The notes under the pieces were generated by a model. The model was not told the origin of the DNA, made no database searches, and saw only the letters and a list, made by a program, of their open reading frames with translations. Both the position numbers and the translations under genes were made by a program. Positions 27,258 through 35,643 of a DNA stretch of 64,000 bases are shown in pieces. How positions within the stretch are numbered: position 1 is the stretch's first letter; each line of letters begins with the position of its first letter. This stretch comes from Arthrobacter cupressi (GTDB lineage: Bacteria; Actinomycetota; Actinomycetes; Actinomycetales; Micrococcaceae), in the NCBI RefSeq assembly GCF_900099975.1, contig NZ_FNEI01000006.1, positions 124,001-188,000 of the forward strand, written 5' to 3'.

Positions 27258-28043
27258 ATGACCCTTTCAGAAATCGCGAACGGCAAGCTCGCGCCCCGTA
27301 CCGGCATCAGGCTGGACAACATCTCCAAGCGTTACGGCGACCATCTGGTGATCGACGATGTGTCGCTGAACGTCGAACCGGGCACGGTGACGGCGTTGAT
27401 CGGCCCCTCGGGTGCCGGCAAGAGCACCTTCCTGCGGTGCATCAACCTGCTGGAGCGGCCCGACTCCGGAACCATCCAGGTGGACCACCACACCATCGAG
27501 CCCGGCAAGGTGATCAACGCCAAGGACCTCGCGGCCCTGCGCCGCACGGTCGGCATGGTGTTCCAGTCATTCAATCTTTTCCCGCACATGTCCGCCCTGA
27601 AGAACATCAGCTTCCCGCAGCAGAAAGTGCTCGGCCGCAGCAAGGAAGAGGCCGACGAGCGCGCACTGCAGCTCCTGGAGCGCGTCGGCCTGAAGGACAA
27701 GGCGCACCAGCATCCCGGCCGGTGTTCCGGCGGGCAGCAGCAGCGTATCGCCATCGCCCGGGCGCTGGCCCTGGATCCCTCCATCATGCTGTTCGACGAG
27801 CCGACATCGGCCCTGGACCCCGAGGTGGGCCTGGAAGTCCTGGCGGTCATGCGCGAGCTGGCCGACGACGGGATGACGATGATCGTGGTCACCCACGAGA
27901 TGCAGTTCGCCCGGGATGTTTCGGACACCCTCGTGGTGATGGCCGACTGCAAGATCATCGAGCAGGGTGATCCGCGGGCCATCATGAGCGACCCGCAGGA
28001 GGACCGCACCCGGCGCTTCCTGCGCGCCGTGCTGGAGCGCTGA
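27258..28043 (+). CDS. Polar amino acid ABC transporter, ATP-binding protein
   Basis: This is a 261-residue ATPase with Walker A GPSGAGKST (49-57), Q-loop VFQSFNLFP and Walker B IMLFDEPTSALDP (177-188). The signature is CSGGQQQR (156-163), Cys replacing the usual Leu of LSGGQ. It energises an importer of the polar amino acid family with the two permeases and lipoprotein that follow. The ATG at 27258 follows GGAAGAG; the much longer frame upstream is non-coding. Shared operator words upstream link it to the hydroxyproline cluster, so hydroxyproline or proline uptake is the best guess. Confidence 0.9.
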   Translation: MTLSEIANGKLAPRTGIRLDNISKRYGDHLVIDDVSLNVEPGTVTALIGPSGAGKSTFLRCINLLERPDSGTIQVDHHTIEPGKVINAKDLAALRRTVGMVFQSFNLFPHMSALKNISFPQQKVLGRSKEEADERALQLLERVGLKDKAHQHPGRCSGGQQQRIAIARALALDPSIMLFDEPTSALDPEVGLEVLAVMRELADDGMTMIVVTHEMQFARDVSDTLVVMADCKIIEQGDPRAIMSDPQEDRTRRFLRAVLER

Positions 28044-28044
28044 A

Positions 28045-28689
28045 ATGGACGCATTCTCCGCAGTCCTGCAGGGGCTGCCCATGACGATCGTGCTGACGCT
28101 GTCCGCCTTCGCGATCGGCATCGTCGGTGCGGTGCCGCTGGCGGTGGGCCTGTCGTCGTCGAACATTGTGGTCCGCCTGGCCTGCCGGCTCTTCGTGGAC
28201 CTGGTGCGCGGCGTGCCGATCATCGTGTGGCTGTTCCTGCTGAAGTTCGGCATCCAGGTGGGCACCTTCAAGTTCAACCCGGTGGGCGCGGCGATCGTGG
28301 GCCTGGGCGTGGTGTCCATTGCCTACCTGGCCGAGATCTACCGCGGCGGCCTCGAATCGGTGCCGCGCGGACAGAACGAGGCCGCGGATGCGCTCGGCCT
28401 GTCCCGTGGGACCACGTTCCTGCGGGTGCTGGTGCCGCAGGCCTTCCGGATCGTGTCCCCGTCCATTGCGACCTACCTCACCGGCCTTCTGAAGGACTCG
28501 TCCATCGCTTCGACGATCATCGTCGCCGAGATGGTGTTCCAGTCCCAGGCCTTCGCCCGGCAGCACCCCACCATGGAAGGCATCCTGCCCTACGTGCTGG
28601 TCGGCATCCTGTACATCGTGTTGAGCCTGCCGGTGGCCTACCTGTCCCGCAGCCTTGATGCCCGCATGAGGAAGGCGGTCTACGCATGA
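28045..28689 (+). CDS. Polar amino acid ABC transporter permease 1
   Basis: This is a 214-residue permease with about five spans and the HisM/GlnP-type EAA loop (EAADALGLSRGTTFLRVLVPQA) that docks to the ATPase. The N-terminal TIVLTLSAFAIGIVGAVPLA is typical of the family. It starts two bases after the ATPase stop and overlaps the second permease by four bases, so all are translated together. With permease 2 it forms a heterodimeric membrane pore. Confidence 0.9.
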   Translation: MDAFSAVLQGLPMTIVLTLSAFAIGIVGAVPLAVGLSSSNIVVRLACRLFVDLVRGVPIIVWLFLLKFGIQVGTFKFNPVGAAIVGLGVVSIAYLAEIYRGGLESVPRGQNEAADALGLSRGTTFLRVLVPQAFRIVSPSIATYLTGLLKDSSIASTIIVAEMVFQSQAFARQHPTMEGILPYVLVGILYIVLSLPVAYLSRSLDARMRKAVYA

Positions 28690-29339
28690 ACTGGCTGATC
28701 GAATGGGCAGGCTACCTGCCGCAGCTGATGTCCGGGCTCGGCGTCAGCCTTATGATCGCCGGCGTCTCGATCGTGGCCGGCTACCCGCTGGGCCTGGTGC
28801 TCAGCGTCATGGTCCAGCACCGCAACCTGGCCGTGCGCACCCTGGGCCTGGCCGTCGTCGAAATCGGCCGCGGCGCCCCCGCCCTGGTGATCCTGTACCT
28901 GTTCTATTACGGGCTGCCGAAGTTCGGCATCGCCTTCGAAAGCATCACCGCGGCCTGCCTGGCGCTGATCTGGAATTCCGCGGCGTACTCCTCGGAGATC
29001 ATGCGGGCCGGAATGCAGTCCGTGGCCCGCGGCCAGCACGAGGCCTCGGCCGCCCTGGGCCTGTCCCGCGGGCACACCTTCTTCCGGGTGATCATGCCGC
29101 AGGGCATGCGCTCTGCCATTCCGGGCCTGATGGGCGTGGCCATCCAGATGTTCCAGGGGACCTCCCTGGCCTACGCCATCGCCGTGCCGGAATTGATGAA
29201 GTCCGCGTACAACATCGGTTCGCAGGACTTCAACTACCTGCAGATCTTCGCCCTCGCGGGCATCTGCTACGCGGCCATCTCCATGCCGGCCACGTGGATC
29301 ACCGTGTACTTCGAAAAACGCCTGGCCCGCCATACCTGA
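28686..29339 (+). CDS. Polar amino acid ABC transporter permease 2
   Basis: This is a 217-residue inner-membrane permease paralogous to the previous one. It has an EAA loop (HEASAALGLSRGHTFFRVIMPQGM) and about five spans. ATGA overlap with permease 1 indicates coupled translation. Two different permeases, an ATPase and one lipoprotein make a complete polar-amino-acid importer. The 49-base gap to the binding-protein gene contains its AGGAGG ribosome site. Confidence 0.9.
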   Translation: MNWLIEWAGYLPQLMSGLGVSLMIAGVSIVAGYPLGLVLSVMVQHRNLAVRTLGLAVVEIGRGAPALVILYLFYYGLPKFGIAFESITAACLALIWNSAAYSSEIMRAGMQSVARGQHEASAALGLSRGHTFFRVIMPQGMRSAIPGLMGVAIQMFQGTSLAYAIAVPELMKSAYNIGSQDFNYLQIFALAGICYAAISMPATWITVYFEKRLARHT

Positions 29340-29388
29340 CCCTTTTCCGCACATCCCCACGCATCCCCCAATCAACAGGAGGAAAGAA

Positions 29389-30261
29389 ATGACCATGCAC
29401 AAGCTCAAGACCACCGGGGCGCTCGCCGCCGTCGTCCTCGCCGCCGGGCTGGGCCTGACCGCCTGCGGCGGGTCCTCGACCGCCAGCAACTCCAACTGCA
29501 CGCCCAAGCATCAGGGAATCCAGACCGTCGCCCAGGGCAAGCTGACCATCGGCGTCATCGACATCCCGCCGTTCAGCAGCTACAACAGCGGCAAGCCCAA
29601 CGGCATCGACATCGCGATCGTCAACAAGATCGCCAAGGACGAGTGCCTCGAGCCCGTCTACCAGCAGGCCACCTACGCCGACGCCGTGCAGTCCATCTCC
29701 GGCGGCAACATCGACCTCGCCCTGGGTACCATCGACGCCACCGAGAAGCGCCTGAAGGCCGTGGACTTCTCCGCCTCCACCTACCTGGACGGCATGGGCA
29801 TTGCCTCCAAGACCGGCGCCACCACTGTGGCCGAGCTGGAGAAGATGAAGAAAGTGGGTACCATCGACGGCTACCTCTGGGTGGAGGACCTCCGCAAGAT
29901 CCTCGGCGACAAGCTGGTCACCTACCCGTCCAGCGTCGAGCTGAAGGCGGACTTCGACGCCGGACGCCTGGACGCCGACGTCGACGCTTACGGCGTGCAG
30001 GTCCTCCAGTTCAAGGACGCCGCCGGAGTCACGGTCGCCCTGTCCAACGAAAAGCCGGACCCGCGCGTCGGCGCGATCACGCAGGCGCCCGAGGCAGCGT
30101 TCCCGATGACCAAGGGCAACACCAGCCTGAAGGAAGCGCTCGACGCCGGCATTGAAGCCCAGCGCGAAGACGGCACCATTGCCAAGCTGCTCACGGACGC
30201 GGGCCTCTCCGAAGGACTTGGGAAGGTCGCCGAGAAGCAGTACGTGGTTCCCGCGAGCTGA
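29389..30261 (+). CDS. ABC transporter substrate-binding lipoprotein
   Basis: This is a 290-residue exported lipoprotein. The signal ends in the lipobox LTAC with lipidated Cys26, then a Ser/Thr/Asn-rich spacer. The mature part is an SBP_bac_3 domain: LTIGVIDIPPFSSYNSGKPNGIDIAI contains the ligand-binding aromatic/Gly pattern and later GNIDLALGTIDATEKR the second-lobe motif. It captures an amino acid outside the cell for the two permeases. A strong hairpin follows at 30301, so the importer operon ends here. Confidence 0.9.
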   Translation: MTMHKLKTTGALAAVVLAAGLGLTACGGSSTASNSNCTPKHQGIQTVAQGKLTIGVIDIPPFSSYNSGKPNGIDIAIVNKIAKDECLEPVYQQATYADAVQSISGGNIDLALGTIDATEKRLKAVDFSASTYLDGMGIASKTGATTVAELEKMKKVGTIDGYLWVEDLRKILGDKLVTYPSSVELKADFDAGRLDADVDAYGVQVLQFKDAAGVTVALSNEKPDPRVGAITQAPEAAFPMTKGNTSLKEALDAGIEAQREDGTIAKLLTDAGLSEGLGKVAEKQYVVPAS

Positions 30262-30300
30262 ACCCGCCCTTTGCGGGCGGCGACCCCGCCTGCGAACCCC

Positions 30301-30326
30301 GGATGCCGGGCTACGGCCCGGCATCC
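30301..30326 (+). terminator. Rho-independent-type hairpin after the ABC operon
   Basis: Perfect 10-base arms GGATGCCGGG and CCCGGCATCC around the loop CTACGG are followed by a pyrimidine-rich tract CCTTATTCC. It separates the transporter operon from the hydroxyproline deaminase gene. Confidence 0.8.
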
Positions 30327-30338
30327 CCTTATTCCACC

Positions 30339-30354
30339 TGTGCAATGTCACATG
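30339..30354. promoter_or_regulatory. GntR-type operator candidate before the deaminase gene
   Basis: TGTGCAATG overlaps TGTCACATG here, giving the palindromic core ATGTCACAT at 30345-30353. The same two words occur in the element at 27176-27207. The pair of sites suggests that one regulator controls transport and catabolism. Confidence 0.55.
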
Positions 30355-30427
30355 GTAAATTTGCTGTGAGGAACTTCACGGCAGCACGATAACTGGCGCC
30401 TAGTGTGCCTGAAGAAAGGAACCGATC

Positions 30428-31333
30428 ATGACCGAGACCCGCAAGCCCTGGCACGGCGTACACGTCGCCACCGCGCTGCCCTTCAATGAAGACTTCAGTG
30501 TGGACTTCGACGCCTACGCCGAGCACGTCCGCTTCCTGGCGAACGCCGGCTGTGACGGCGTGGCTCCCAACGGCTCCCTGGGCGAGTACCAGACCCTCAG
30601 CGAAGAGGAACGCGGCCGCGTTATTTCGACGGCGGTTGAGGCAGCCCCCGAGGGCTTCACCGTGATGGCCGGTGTGGGTGCCTACAGCGCCCTGCAGTCC
30701 GTGAACTGGGCGGAGCAGGCTGCCGAAGCCGGCGCGTCCTCCCTGATGCTCCTGCCGCCGAACGCCTACCGCGCCAACGACGACGAGGTGGTGGAGCACT
30801 ACCGCCGTGTCGCCGCCGTCGGCCTGCCGATCGTGGCCTACAACAACCCGATCGACACCAAGGTGGACCTGACCCCGCAGCTGATCGCCCGCCTGCACGG
30901 CGAAGGCCTGATTGTGGGCGTCAAGGAATTCACCGGCGACGTCCGCCGCGCCTACGAGATCAAGGAACTCGCCCCGGAGGTGGACCTGATCATCGGCACG
31001 GACGACACCGTCGTCGAAATGGGCCTGGCAGGTGCCGTGGGCTGGGTGGCCGGCTACCCGAACGCCATCCCGGAGTCCACACTGGAGCTGTACCGCCTCT
31101 CCACCTCCGGCGACGTGGCGGACCTGGCCCGCGCCCGCGAAATCTACACGGACCTGCACTCCCTGCTCCGCTGGGACAGCAAGACCGAGTTCGTCCAGTC
31201 CATCAAGCTGTCCATGGACATCGTGGGCCTGCGAGGAGGAGCCTGCCGCCCCCCGCGCGGCCCCCTGACGGCCGAAGCCCACGCAGCAGTAACCAGGGAC
31301 ACGGAAGCAGCCCTCGCCAAGGGCTACAAATAA
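30428..31333 (+). CDS. DHDPS-family 1-pyrroline-4-hydroxy-2-carboxylate deaminase
   Basis: This is a 301-residue (beta/alpha)8 aldolase-class protein of the DapA/NanA family. Schiff-base Lys166 lies in VGVKEFTGD, Tyr138 in VAYNNP, and the pyruvate-binding GSLGEY at 49-54 replaces the canonical GTTGE. In trans-4-hydroxyproline breakdown the family member HypD removes ammonia from pyrroline-4-hydroxy-2-carboxylate to give 2-oxoglutarate semialdehyde. The neighbouring epimerase, dehydrogenase and semialdehyde dehydrogenase make this the natural assignment over lysine synthesis. It begins a new transcription unit after the 30301 terminator. The specificity is inferred from context. Confidence 0.83.
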   Translation: MTETRKPWHGVHVATALPFNEDFSVDFDAYAEHVRFLANAGCDGVAPNGSLGEYQTLSEEERGRVISTAVEAAPEGFTVMAGVGAYSALQSVNWAEQAAEAGASSLMLLPPNAYRANDDEVVEHYRRVAAVGLPIVAYNNPIDTKVDLTPQLIARLHGEGLIVGVKEFTGDVRRAYEIKELAPEVDLIIGTDDTVVEMGLAGAVGWVAGYPNAIPESTLELYRLSTSGDVADLARAREIYTDLHSLLRWDSKTEFVQSIKLSMDIVGLRGGACRPPRGPLTAEAHAAVTRDTEAALAKGYK

Positions 31334-31378
31334 ACAAAAGGCTGGTGCTGCATTGCCCGCAGAGGTGAGGCACCAGAA

Positions 31379-31497
31379 CGGGATTTCGGTTCTCCGGAAA
31401 GGAGCGCATCGCGGCCGAACGCGCGACGGAGGTCGCTCAGCGACTGAAGAAGCGCCTTTCGGCCGTGTCTAAGCGACGCCGGAGGGCCGAAATCCCG
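31379..31497. repeat. 119-base concentric palindromic element
   Basis: Three concentric inverted repeats share a centre at about 31438: outer arms (31379-31397 with 31479-31497, 19 bases, two internal mismatches, GGGATTTCGG paired with CCGAAATCCC), middle arms CGGCCGAA/TTCGGCCG (31412-31419, 31458-31465) and an apex hairpin GTCGC-TCA-GCGAC (31432-31444). It fills most of the 198-base gap between the deaminase and epimerase genes. It may be a miniature mobile element, a processing or attenuation hairpin, or a structured RNA. No coding potential was found in it. Confidence 0.65.
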
Positions 31498-31531
31498 CCC
31501 AACCCAGCCACAAAGCTTAAGGAGAGAGCAC

Positions 31532-32533
31532 ATGAGAACCAGCCGCATCTTTCACGCCGTGGACTCCCACACGGAGGGCATGCCCACGCGCGTGATCACC
31601 GGCGGCATCGGGACGATCCCCGGCGCCACCATGGCGGAGCGCCGCCTGTGGTTCATGGAACACAGCGACTGGATCCGCACCCTCCTGATGACCGAGCCGC
31701 GCGGCCACGCGTCCATGAGCGGGGCCATCCTGCAGCCGCCCACCCGGCCGGACGCGGACTACGGCGTGCTGTACATCGAGGTGTCCGGCCTGCTGCCGAT
31801 GTGCGGCCACGGCACCATCGGCGTGGCCACCGTGCTGGTGGAGACCGGCATGGTGGAGGTCGTGGAGCCGGTCACCACGGTGCGGCTGGACACCCCGGCC
31901 GGCCTGGTGATCGCCGAGGTCGCGGTGAAGGACGGCCACGCCGAATCCGTGACCATCCGCAACGTGCCCTCGTTCGTGGACCGGCTCGACGCCGAGGTGG
32001 AGGTTCCCGGCTACGGCACGGTCGGCTATGACCTCGCCTTCGGCGGAAACTTCTACGCCGTGGTGGACCTGGACAGCCTGGGTCTGCCGTTCGAGCGGGA
32101 ACGCAAGGACGATCTGCTCAAGGCCGGCCTGGCCATCATGGATGCCATCAACGCCAAGGACGAGCCCGTCCACCCGGATCGGGAGGACATCCGCGGCTGC
32201 CACCACGTGTACCTGAAGGCGCCCGGCTCCACGGCCAGGCACTCCCGGCACGCGATGGCGATCCACCCGGGCTGGTTCGACCGCTCACCCTGCGGCACCG
32301 GCACCAGCGCCCGGATGGCGCAGCTGCACGCCCGCGGCGAACTGGCCCTGGACACCGATTTCGTCAATGAGTCCTACATCGGTTCCCGCTTCATCGGGCG
32401 CTTGGTGGAGGAAGCCGAGGTGGGCGGCCGGCCCGCCGTCGTCCCCACCGTGACCGGGCGCGCGTGGCTGACCGGCACCGCGCAGTACTTCCTGGATCCC
32501 ACGGATCCCTTCCCGGAAGGCTTCCTGCTGTGA
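31532..32533 (+). CDS. 4-hydroxyproline 2-epimerase (proline racemase family)
   Basis: This is a 333-residue proline racemase-superfamily enzyme with both catalytic cysteines: Cys91 in MCGHGTIG and Cys254 in SPCGTGTSA. A Cys/Cys pair marks racemases and epimerases, whereas trans-3-hydroxyproline dehydratases carry Thr at one position. It should interconvert trans-4-hydroxy-L-proline and cis-4-hydroxy-D-proline, the first catabolic step. AGGAGAG precedes the ATG. Its stop overlaps the GTG start of the next gene, so translation is coupled. Confidence 0.9.
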   Translation: MRTSRIFHAVDSHTEGMPTRVITGGIGTIPGATMAERRLWFMEHSDWIRTLLMTEPRGHASMSGAILQPPTRPDADYGVLYIEVSGLLPMCGHGTIGVATVLVETGMVEVVEPVTTVRLDTPAGLVIAEVAVKDGHAESVTIRNVPSFVDRLDAEVEVPGYGTVGYDLAFGGNFYAVVDLDSLGLPFERERKDDLLKAGLAIMDAINAKDEPVHPDREDIRGCHHVYLKAPGSTARHSRHAMAIHPGWFDRSPCGTGTSARMAQLHARGELALDTDFVNESYIGSRFIGRLVEEAEVGGRPAVVPTVTGRAWLTGTAQYFLDPTDPFPEGFLL

Positions 32534-33477
32534 GCCTGCCCTATTTCGACGCCGCGGCGGTGCGTGCCGCCGCCCCGTGGCCGACGGCGGTCGCGGCCCT
32601 GGAGCGCGCGCTCGCCGACGGGGTGGATCCGGAGTTGGACAGCCCCCGGCTGTTCAGCCCGGCGCCGGGTGGGGAGTTCCTGCTCATGCCGGCACAGGGT
32701 GTGAGCTATTCAGGCGTCAAGGCACTCACCGTCGCCCCGGGCAACCCGGCCCGCGGGCTCGAGAAGATCCAGGGCATCTACCTGCTGATCGACTCGGACA
32801 CGCTGGCCCCGCTGGCCACCATGGACGGCACCGAACTCACGGCCATCCGCACCCCGGCCACCACCCTCATGGCGGTCAAGCACATCCTCGCCGCCGCCCC
32901 GGAACGCGAAACCAAAGAAGACCCCCAGGTCCTCGTCTTCGGCGCGGGCATCCAGGCGCTCAACCACCTCCGCGCGGCGCACGCCGTGCTGCCCGGGGCG
33001 CGCTTCGCCGTCGTCGGGCAACGTCCGGAAAGGGTGCAGTCGCTGATCGGAACGCTCGCCGCGGAAGGCATCGAGGTCCGGGCCGGCAGCACCGCGGACG
33101 TCCCGGAGGCGGATGTCATCCTCTGCGCCACCTCCTCCCGCACGCCCTTGTTCGACGGCGGGATGGTGGCGGAAGGCGCGGTGGTCGCCGCCGTCGGGCA
33201 GCACGGACTGGACGCCCGCGAAGTGGACGCGGCGCTGGTACTGCGCTCCGACGTCGTGGTGGAAGGCCGCGCCTCGGCGCTGCGCGAAGCGGGGGACCTC
33301 ATCCCGGCGCGGAGCGCGGAGGAATGGGCAAGCATCCACCCGCTGAACCTGCAGGAACTCGTGGCCGGCAAGCTGGAACGCACGCCCGGGAAGCCCTGCC
33401 TGTACGCCGGGGTGGGCATGGCCTGGGAGGACCTCGTGACGGCGGCCGTGGTGTATGAAGGAGGCACCAGAGAATGA
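32530..33477 (+). CDS. Ornithine cyclodeaminase/mu-crystallin family reductase
   Basis: This is a 315-residue Rossmann enzyme of the OCD/mu-crystallin family. NAD(P)-binding VLVFGAGIQALNHL is central; substrate-binding Lys in YSGVKALTV and Arg in ELTAIRTPATT are conserved. In hydroxyproline clusters such proteins act as delta1-pyrroline-2-carboxylate reductases (LhpI-like), returning pyrroline-2-carboxylate to L-proline, which also handles trans-3-hydroxyproline. The GTG start overlaps the epimerase stop by four bases, and its own stop overlaps the regulator start. Confidence 0.83.
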   Translation: MSLPYFDAAAVRAAAPWPTAVAALERALADGVDPELDSPRLFSPAPGGEFLLMPAQGVSYSGVKALTVAPGNPARGLEKIQGIYLLIDSDTLAPLATMDGTELTAIRTPATTLMAVKHILAAAPERETKEDPQVLVFGAGIQALNHLRAAHAVLPGARFAVVGQRPERVQSLIGTLAAEGIEVRAGSTADVPEADVILCATSSRTPLFDGGMVAEGAVVAAVGQHGLDAREVDAALVLRSDVVVEGRASALREAGDLIPARSAEEWASIHPLNLQELVAGKLERTPGKPCLYAGVGMAWEDLVTAAVVYEGGTRE

Positions 33478-34193
33478 CGCCCGCCCAAGGAGTGCTCACC
33501 GTGCCTGCCAACAACCAGCTCCCCATCGCCCCGCTCGGCCGCCAGCGCAGCCTGCGCGAGTCGGTCACCGAGTCGCTGCGTGCCGCGATCATCGCCGGCA
33601 CGCTGGAGGAGGGGACCCTGTACTCGGCTCCGGCGCTGGGCGCGGCCTTCGGTGTCTCGGCCACGCCCGTGCGCGAGGCCATGATGGACCTGGCCCGCGA
33701 AGGCCTGGTGGAAACCGTCAAGAACAAGGGCTTCCGGGTCACCAGCATGAGCGACCGTGAACTGGACGAGATCACCGAGATCCGCCTGCTGCTGGAGCCC
33801 CCGGTGATGGCCGACATCGCCGGGGCCATCCCCGAAGGCGACATGGGCCGCCTGCACAAACTGGCCGAGGACATCGTGGACGCCGCCCGCGAAGGCGACC
33901 TGGCGGCCTATCTGGCCGCCGACCGCGACTTCCATGCCGAACTGCTCGAGTATTCGGGCAACAAGCAGCTCGTGGAGCTGGCCACCAGCCTGCGCACCCG
34001 CACCCGCATGTACGGGCTGAAGATCCTCAGCGACAACAACCGCCTGGCCAACTCGGCCCAGGAACACCACGAACTGCTGGACCTCCTTGCCTCCGGAGAC
34101 GGGGCCGCAGCCCGCGAACTCATGCGCCGTCATATCGGCCACGCGCGCGGGCTCTGGGCCACCGGCGAGGACGAAACCCCACCCCTGGAGTAA
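33474..34193 (+). CDS. GntR/FCD regulator of the hydroxyproline cluster
   Basis: This is a 239-residue FadR-type regulator. The winged helix has LRESVTESLRAAIIAGTLEEG and GVSATPVREAMMDLAREGL, then an all-helical FCD ligand domain with the metal/ligand His residues in DRDFHAELLEYSGN and HHELLDLLASG. It is embedded in the operon by ATGA overlap and followed five bases later by the dehydrogenase gene. Its likely targets are the paired sites at 27199 and 30345, with hydroxyproline or a pathway intermediate as ligand. The targets are inferred. Confidence 0.88.
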   Translation: MTPAQGVLTVPANNQLPIAPLGRQRSLRESVTESLRAAIIAGTLEEGTLYSAPALGAAFGVSATPVREAMMDLAREGLVETVKNKGFRVTSMSDRELDEITEIRLLLEPPVMADIAGAIPEGDMGRLHKLAEDIVDAAREGDLAAYLAADRDFHAELLEYSGNKQLVELATSLRTRTRMYGLKILSDNNRLANSAQEHHELLDLLASGDGAAARELMRRHIGHARGLWATGEDETPPLE

Positions 34194-34198
34194 CAGAC

Positions 34199-35395
34199 AT
34201 GAACTTTGGAAATGGCCCCCGGGGCAGCGATGTCCTGGTCATGGGCGCCGGCGTCATCGGGGCCGCCACCGCCTATTTCGCCGCACAACAGGGCCTGAGC
34301 GTCACGGTCCTGGACAAGGGCCTCCCGGCCAGCGGCACCTCCTCCGCCTGCGAAGGCAACATCCTCGTCTCGGACAAGGAACTCGGCCCCGAACTCGAAC
34401 TCACCCGGTACTCCCTGGGCGTGTGGCACAACGACCTCGCCGAGCACAAGAAACTCTGGGAGTTCGAATCCAAGGGCGGGATCATCGTGGCCTCCCGCGA
34501 AAGCAGCCTCGCCTCCCTGAACCGGGTGATGGCGGTCCAGAAGGGCTTCGGCGTGGACGTCGAGGAACTGGACCAGGCCGCTCTCCGCGAAGCCGAACCC
34601 CACATTTCCCCCGAAGCCCTGGGCGGTGCCAGCTACCGCGAGGACTGCCAGGTTCAGCCCATGCTCGTGGCGGCCCACCTCGTGCGGCTCGCCACCGAGG
34701 CCGGCGCCCGCTTCATCGCCGACACTCCAGTCACTGGCTTTATGCGCGACGGCGGCCGGGTCACCGGCGTCCGCACCCCGCGCGGCGATTTCCCCGCCGG
34801 AGCCGTGGTGAACTGCACCGGAACCTGGGCCGGCGAGCTCGCGGCGATGGCCGGCGTCGAGGTCCCCGTCCTGCCGCGGCGCGGCTTCGTGATGGTCACC
34901 GAACCGCTGCCGCCCATGGTCCACCACAAGGTCTACGCCGCCGAATACATCGACAACGTGGGCAGCTCCGACGCCGGGCTGCAGGCTTCGCCCGTGGTGG
35001 AAGGCACGCCCAGCGGCACCATCCTCATTGGCTCCACCCGCGAACGCGTCGGCTTCGACCGCACCGTCAGCACCGCCGCCCTCGGCCTCCTGGCCCGCAA
35101 CGCCACCGCGCTCTTCCCCTTCCTGGAACGGGTCAAAGCCATCCGGCACTACCACGGCTTCCGCCCCTACTGCCCGGACCACCTGCCCGTGATCGGCCAC
35201 GACGACCGCGCCCCCGGGCTCTGGCACGCCGCCGGCCACGAGGGTGCGGGCATCGGCCTCTCCGCCGGAACGGGCAAGCTCCTGGCCCAGGCGCTCGCCG
35301 GGCTCACCCCGGACCTGGACCTCACGCCCTTTGCGCCCGCACGCTTCGGCGAGGCACGTCCCCAAACAGCATCCCGAGAGGAGGCCACGGCATGA
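34199..35395 (+). CDS. FAD-dependent D-hydroxyproline dehydrogenase, catalytic subunit
   Basis: This 398-residue DAO-family flavoprotein has an N-terminal dinucleotide loop LVMGAGVIGAATAYFAAQQG and the C-terminal FAD segment HAAGHEGAGIGLSAGTGKLLAQAL. With the small iron-sulphur protein and the second flavoprotein that follow, it forms the multi-subunit arrangement of D-hydroxyproline and related D-amino-acid dehydrogenases (HcnC-like subunit). It would oxidise cis-4-hydroxy-D-proline to pyrroline-4-hydroxy-2-carboxylate. It overlaps the next gene by four bases. Confidence 0.87.
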   Translation: MNFGNGPRGSDVLVMGAGVIGAATAYFAAQQGLSVTVLDKGLPASGTSSACEGNILVSDKELGPELELTRYSLGVWHNDLAEHKKLWEFESKGGIIVASRESSLASLNRVMAVQKGFGVDVEELDQAALREAEPHISPEALGGASYREDCQVQPMLVAAHLVRLATEAGARFIADTPVTGFMRDGGRVTGVRTPRGDFPAGAVVNCTGTWAGELAAMAGVEVPVLPRRGFVMVTEPLPPMVHHKVYAAEYIDNVGSSDAGLQASPVVEGTPSGTILIGSTRERVGFDRTVSTAALGLLARNATALFPFLERVKAIRHYHGFRPYCPDHLPVIGHDDRAPGLWHAAGHEGAGIGLSAGTGKLLAQALAGLTPDLDLTPFAPARFGEARPQTASREEATA

Positions 35396-35643
35396 ACCCG
35401 CAGCCTGTCACCATCACTTTCGACGGCCGCCCGCTCACGGCCGCAGCCGGCCAGAGCGTCGGCGCGGCCCTCGCTTCCCAGGGCGTCACCGCCTGGCGCA
35501 GCACCCGCAAAGGCGGCAGGCCCCGCGGCCTGTTCTGCGGCATCGGCGTCTGCTTCGACTGCCTGGTGACGGTGGACGGCGAGACGAACCAGCGCGCCTG
35601 CCTCGTGGAGGTCTGCGAGGGCATGGAGGTGGAGGGCTCATGA
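35392..35643 (+). CDS. Small (2Fe-2S) subunit of the D-hydroxyproline dehydrogenase
   Basis: This is an 83-residue ferredoxin-like protein with four Cys ligands (Cys49, Cys54, Cys57, Cys70) in CGIGVCFDC followed by ACL, the plant-type [2Fe-2S] pattern. It corresponds to the HcnA-like small subunit and should pass electrons from the catalytic flavoprotein toward an acceptor. Both ends overlap neighbouring genes by four bases (ATGA), which ties its stoichiometry to them. Confidence 0.9.
   Translation: MNPQPVTITFDGRPLTAAAGQSVGAALASQGVTAWRSTRKGGRPRGLFCGIGVCFDCLVTVDGETNQRACLVEVCEGMEVEGS

Noticed and set aside
31379..31497. Integron attC-like recombination site
   Set aside because: Nested dyads look similar at first, but no R/L core sites (GTTRRRY type) and no integrase or cassette array are present.
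31324..31548. Small minus-strand ORF across the palindromic element
   Set aside because: It lies within the hairpin, lacks a ribosome site and has no conserved pattern.
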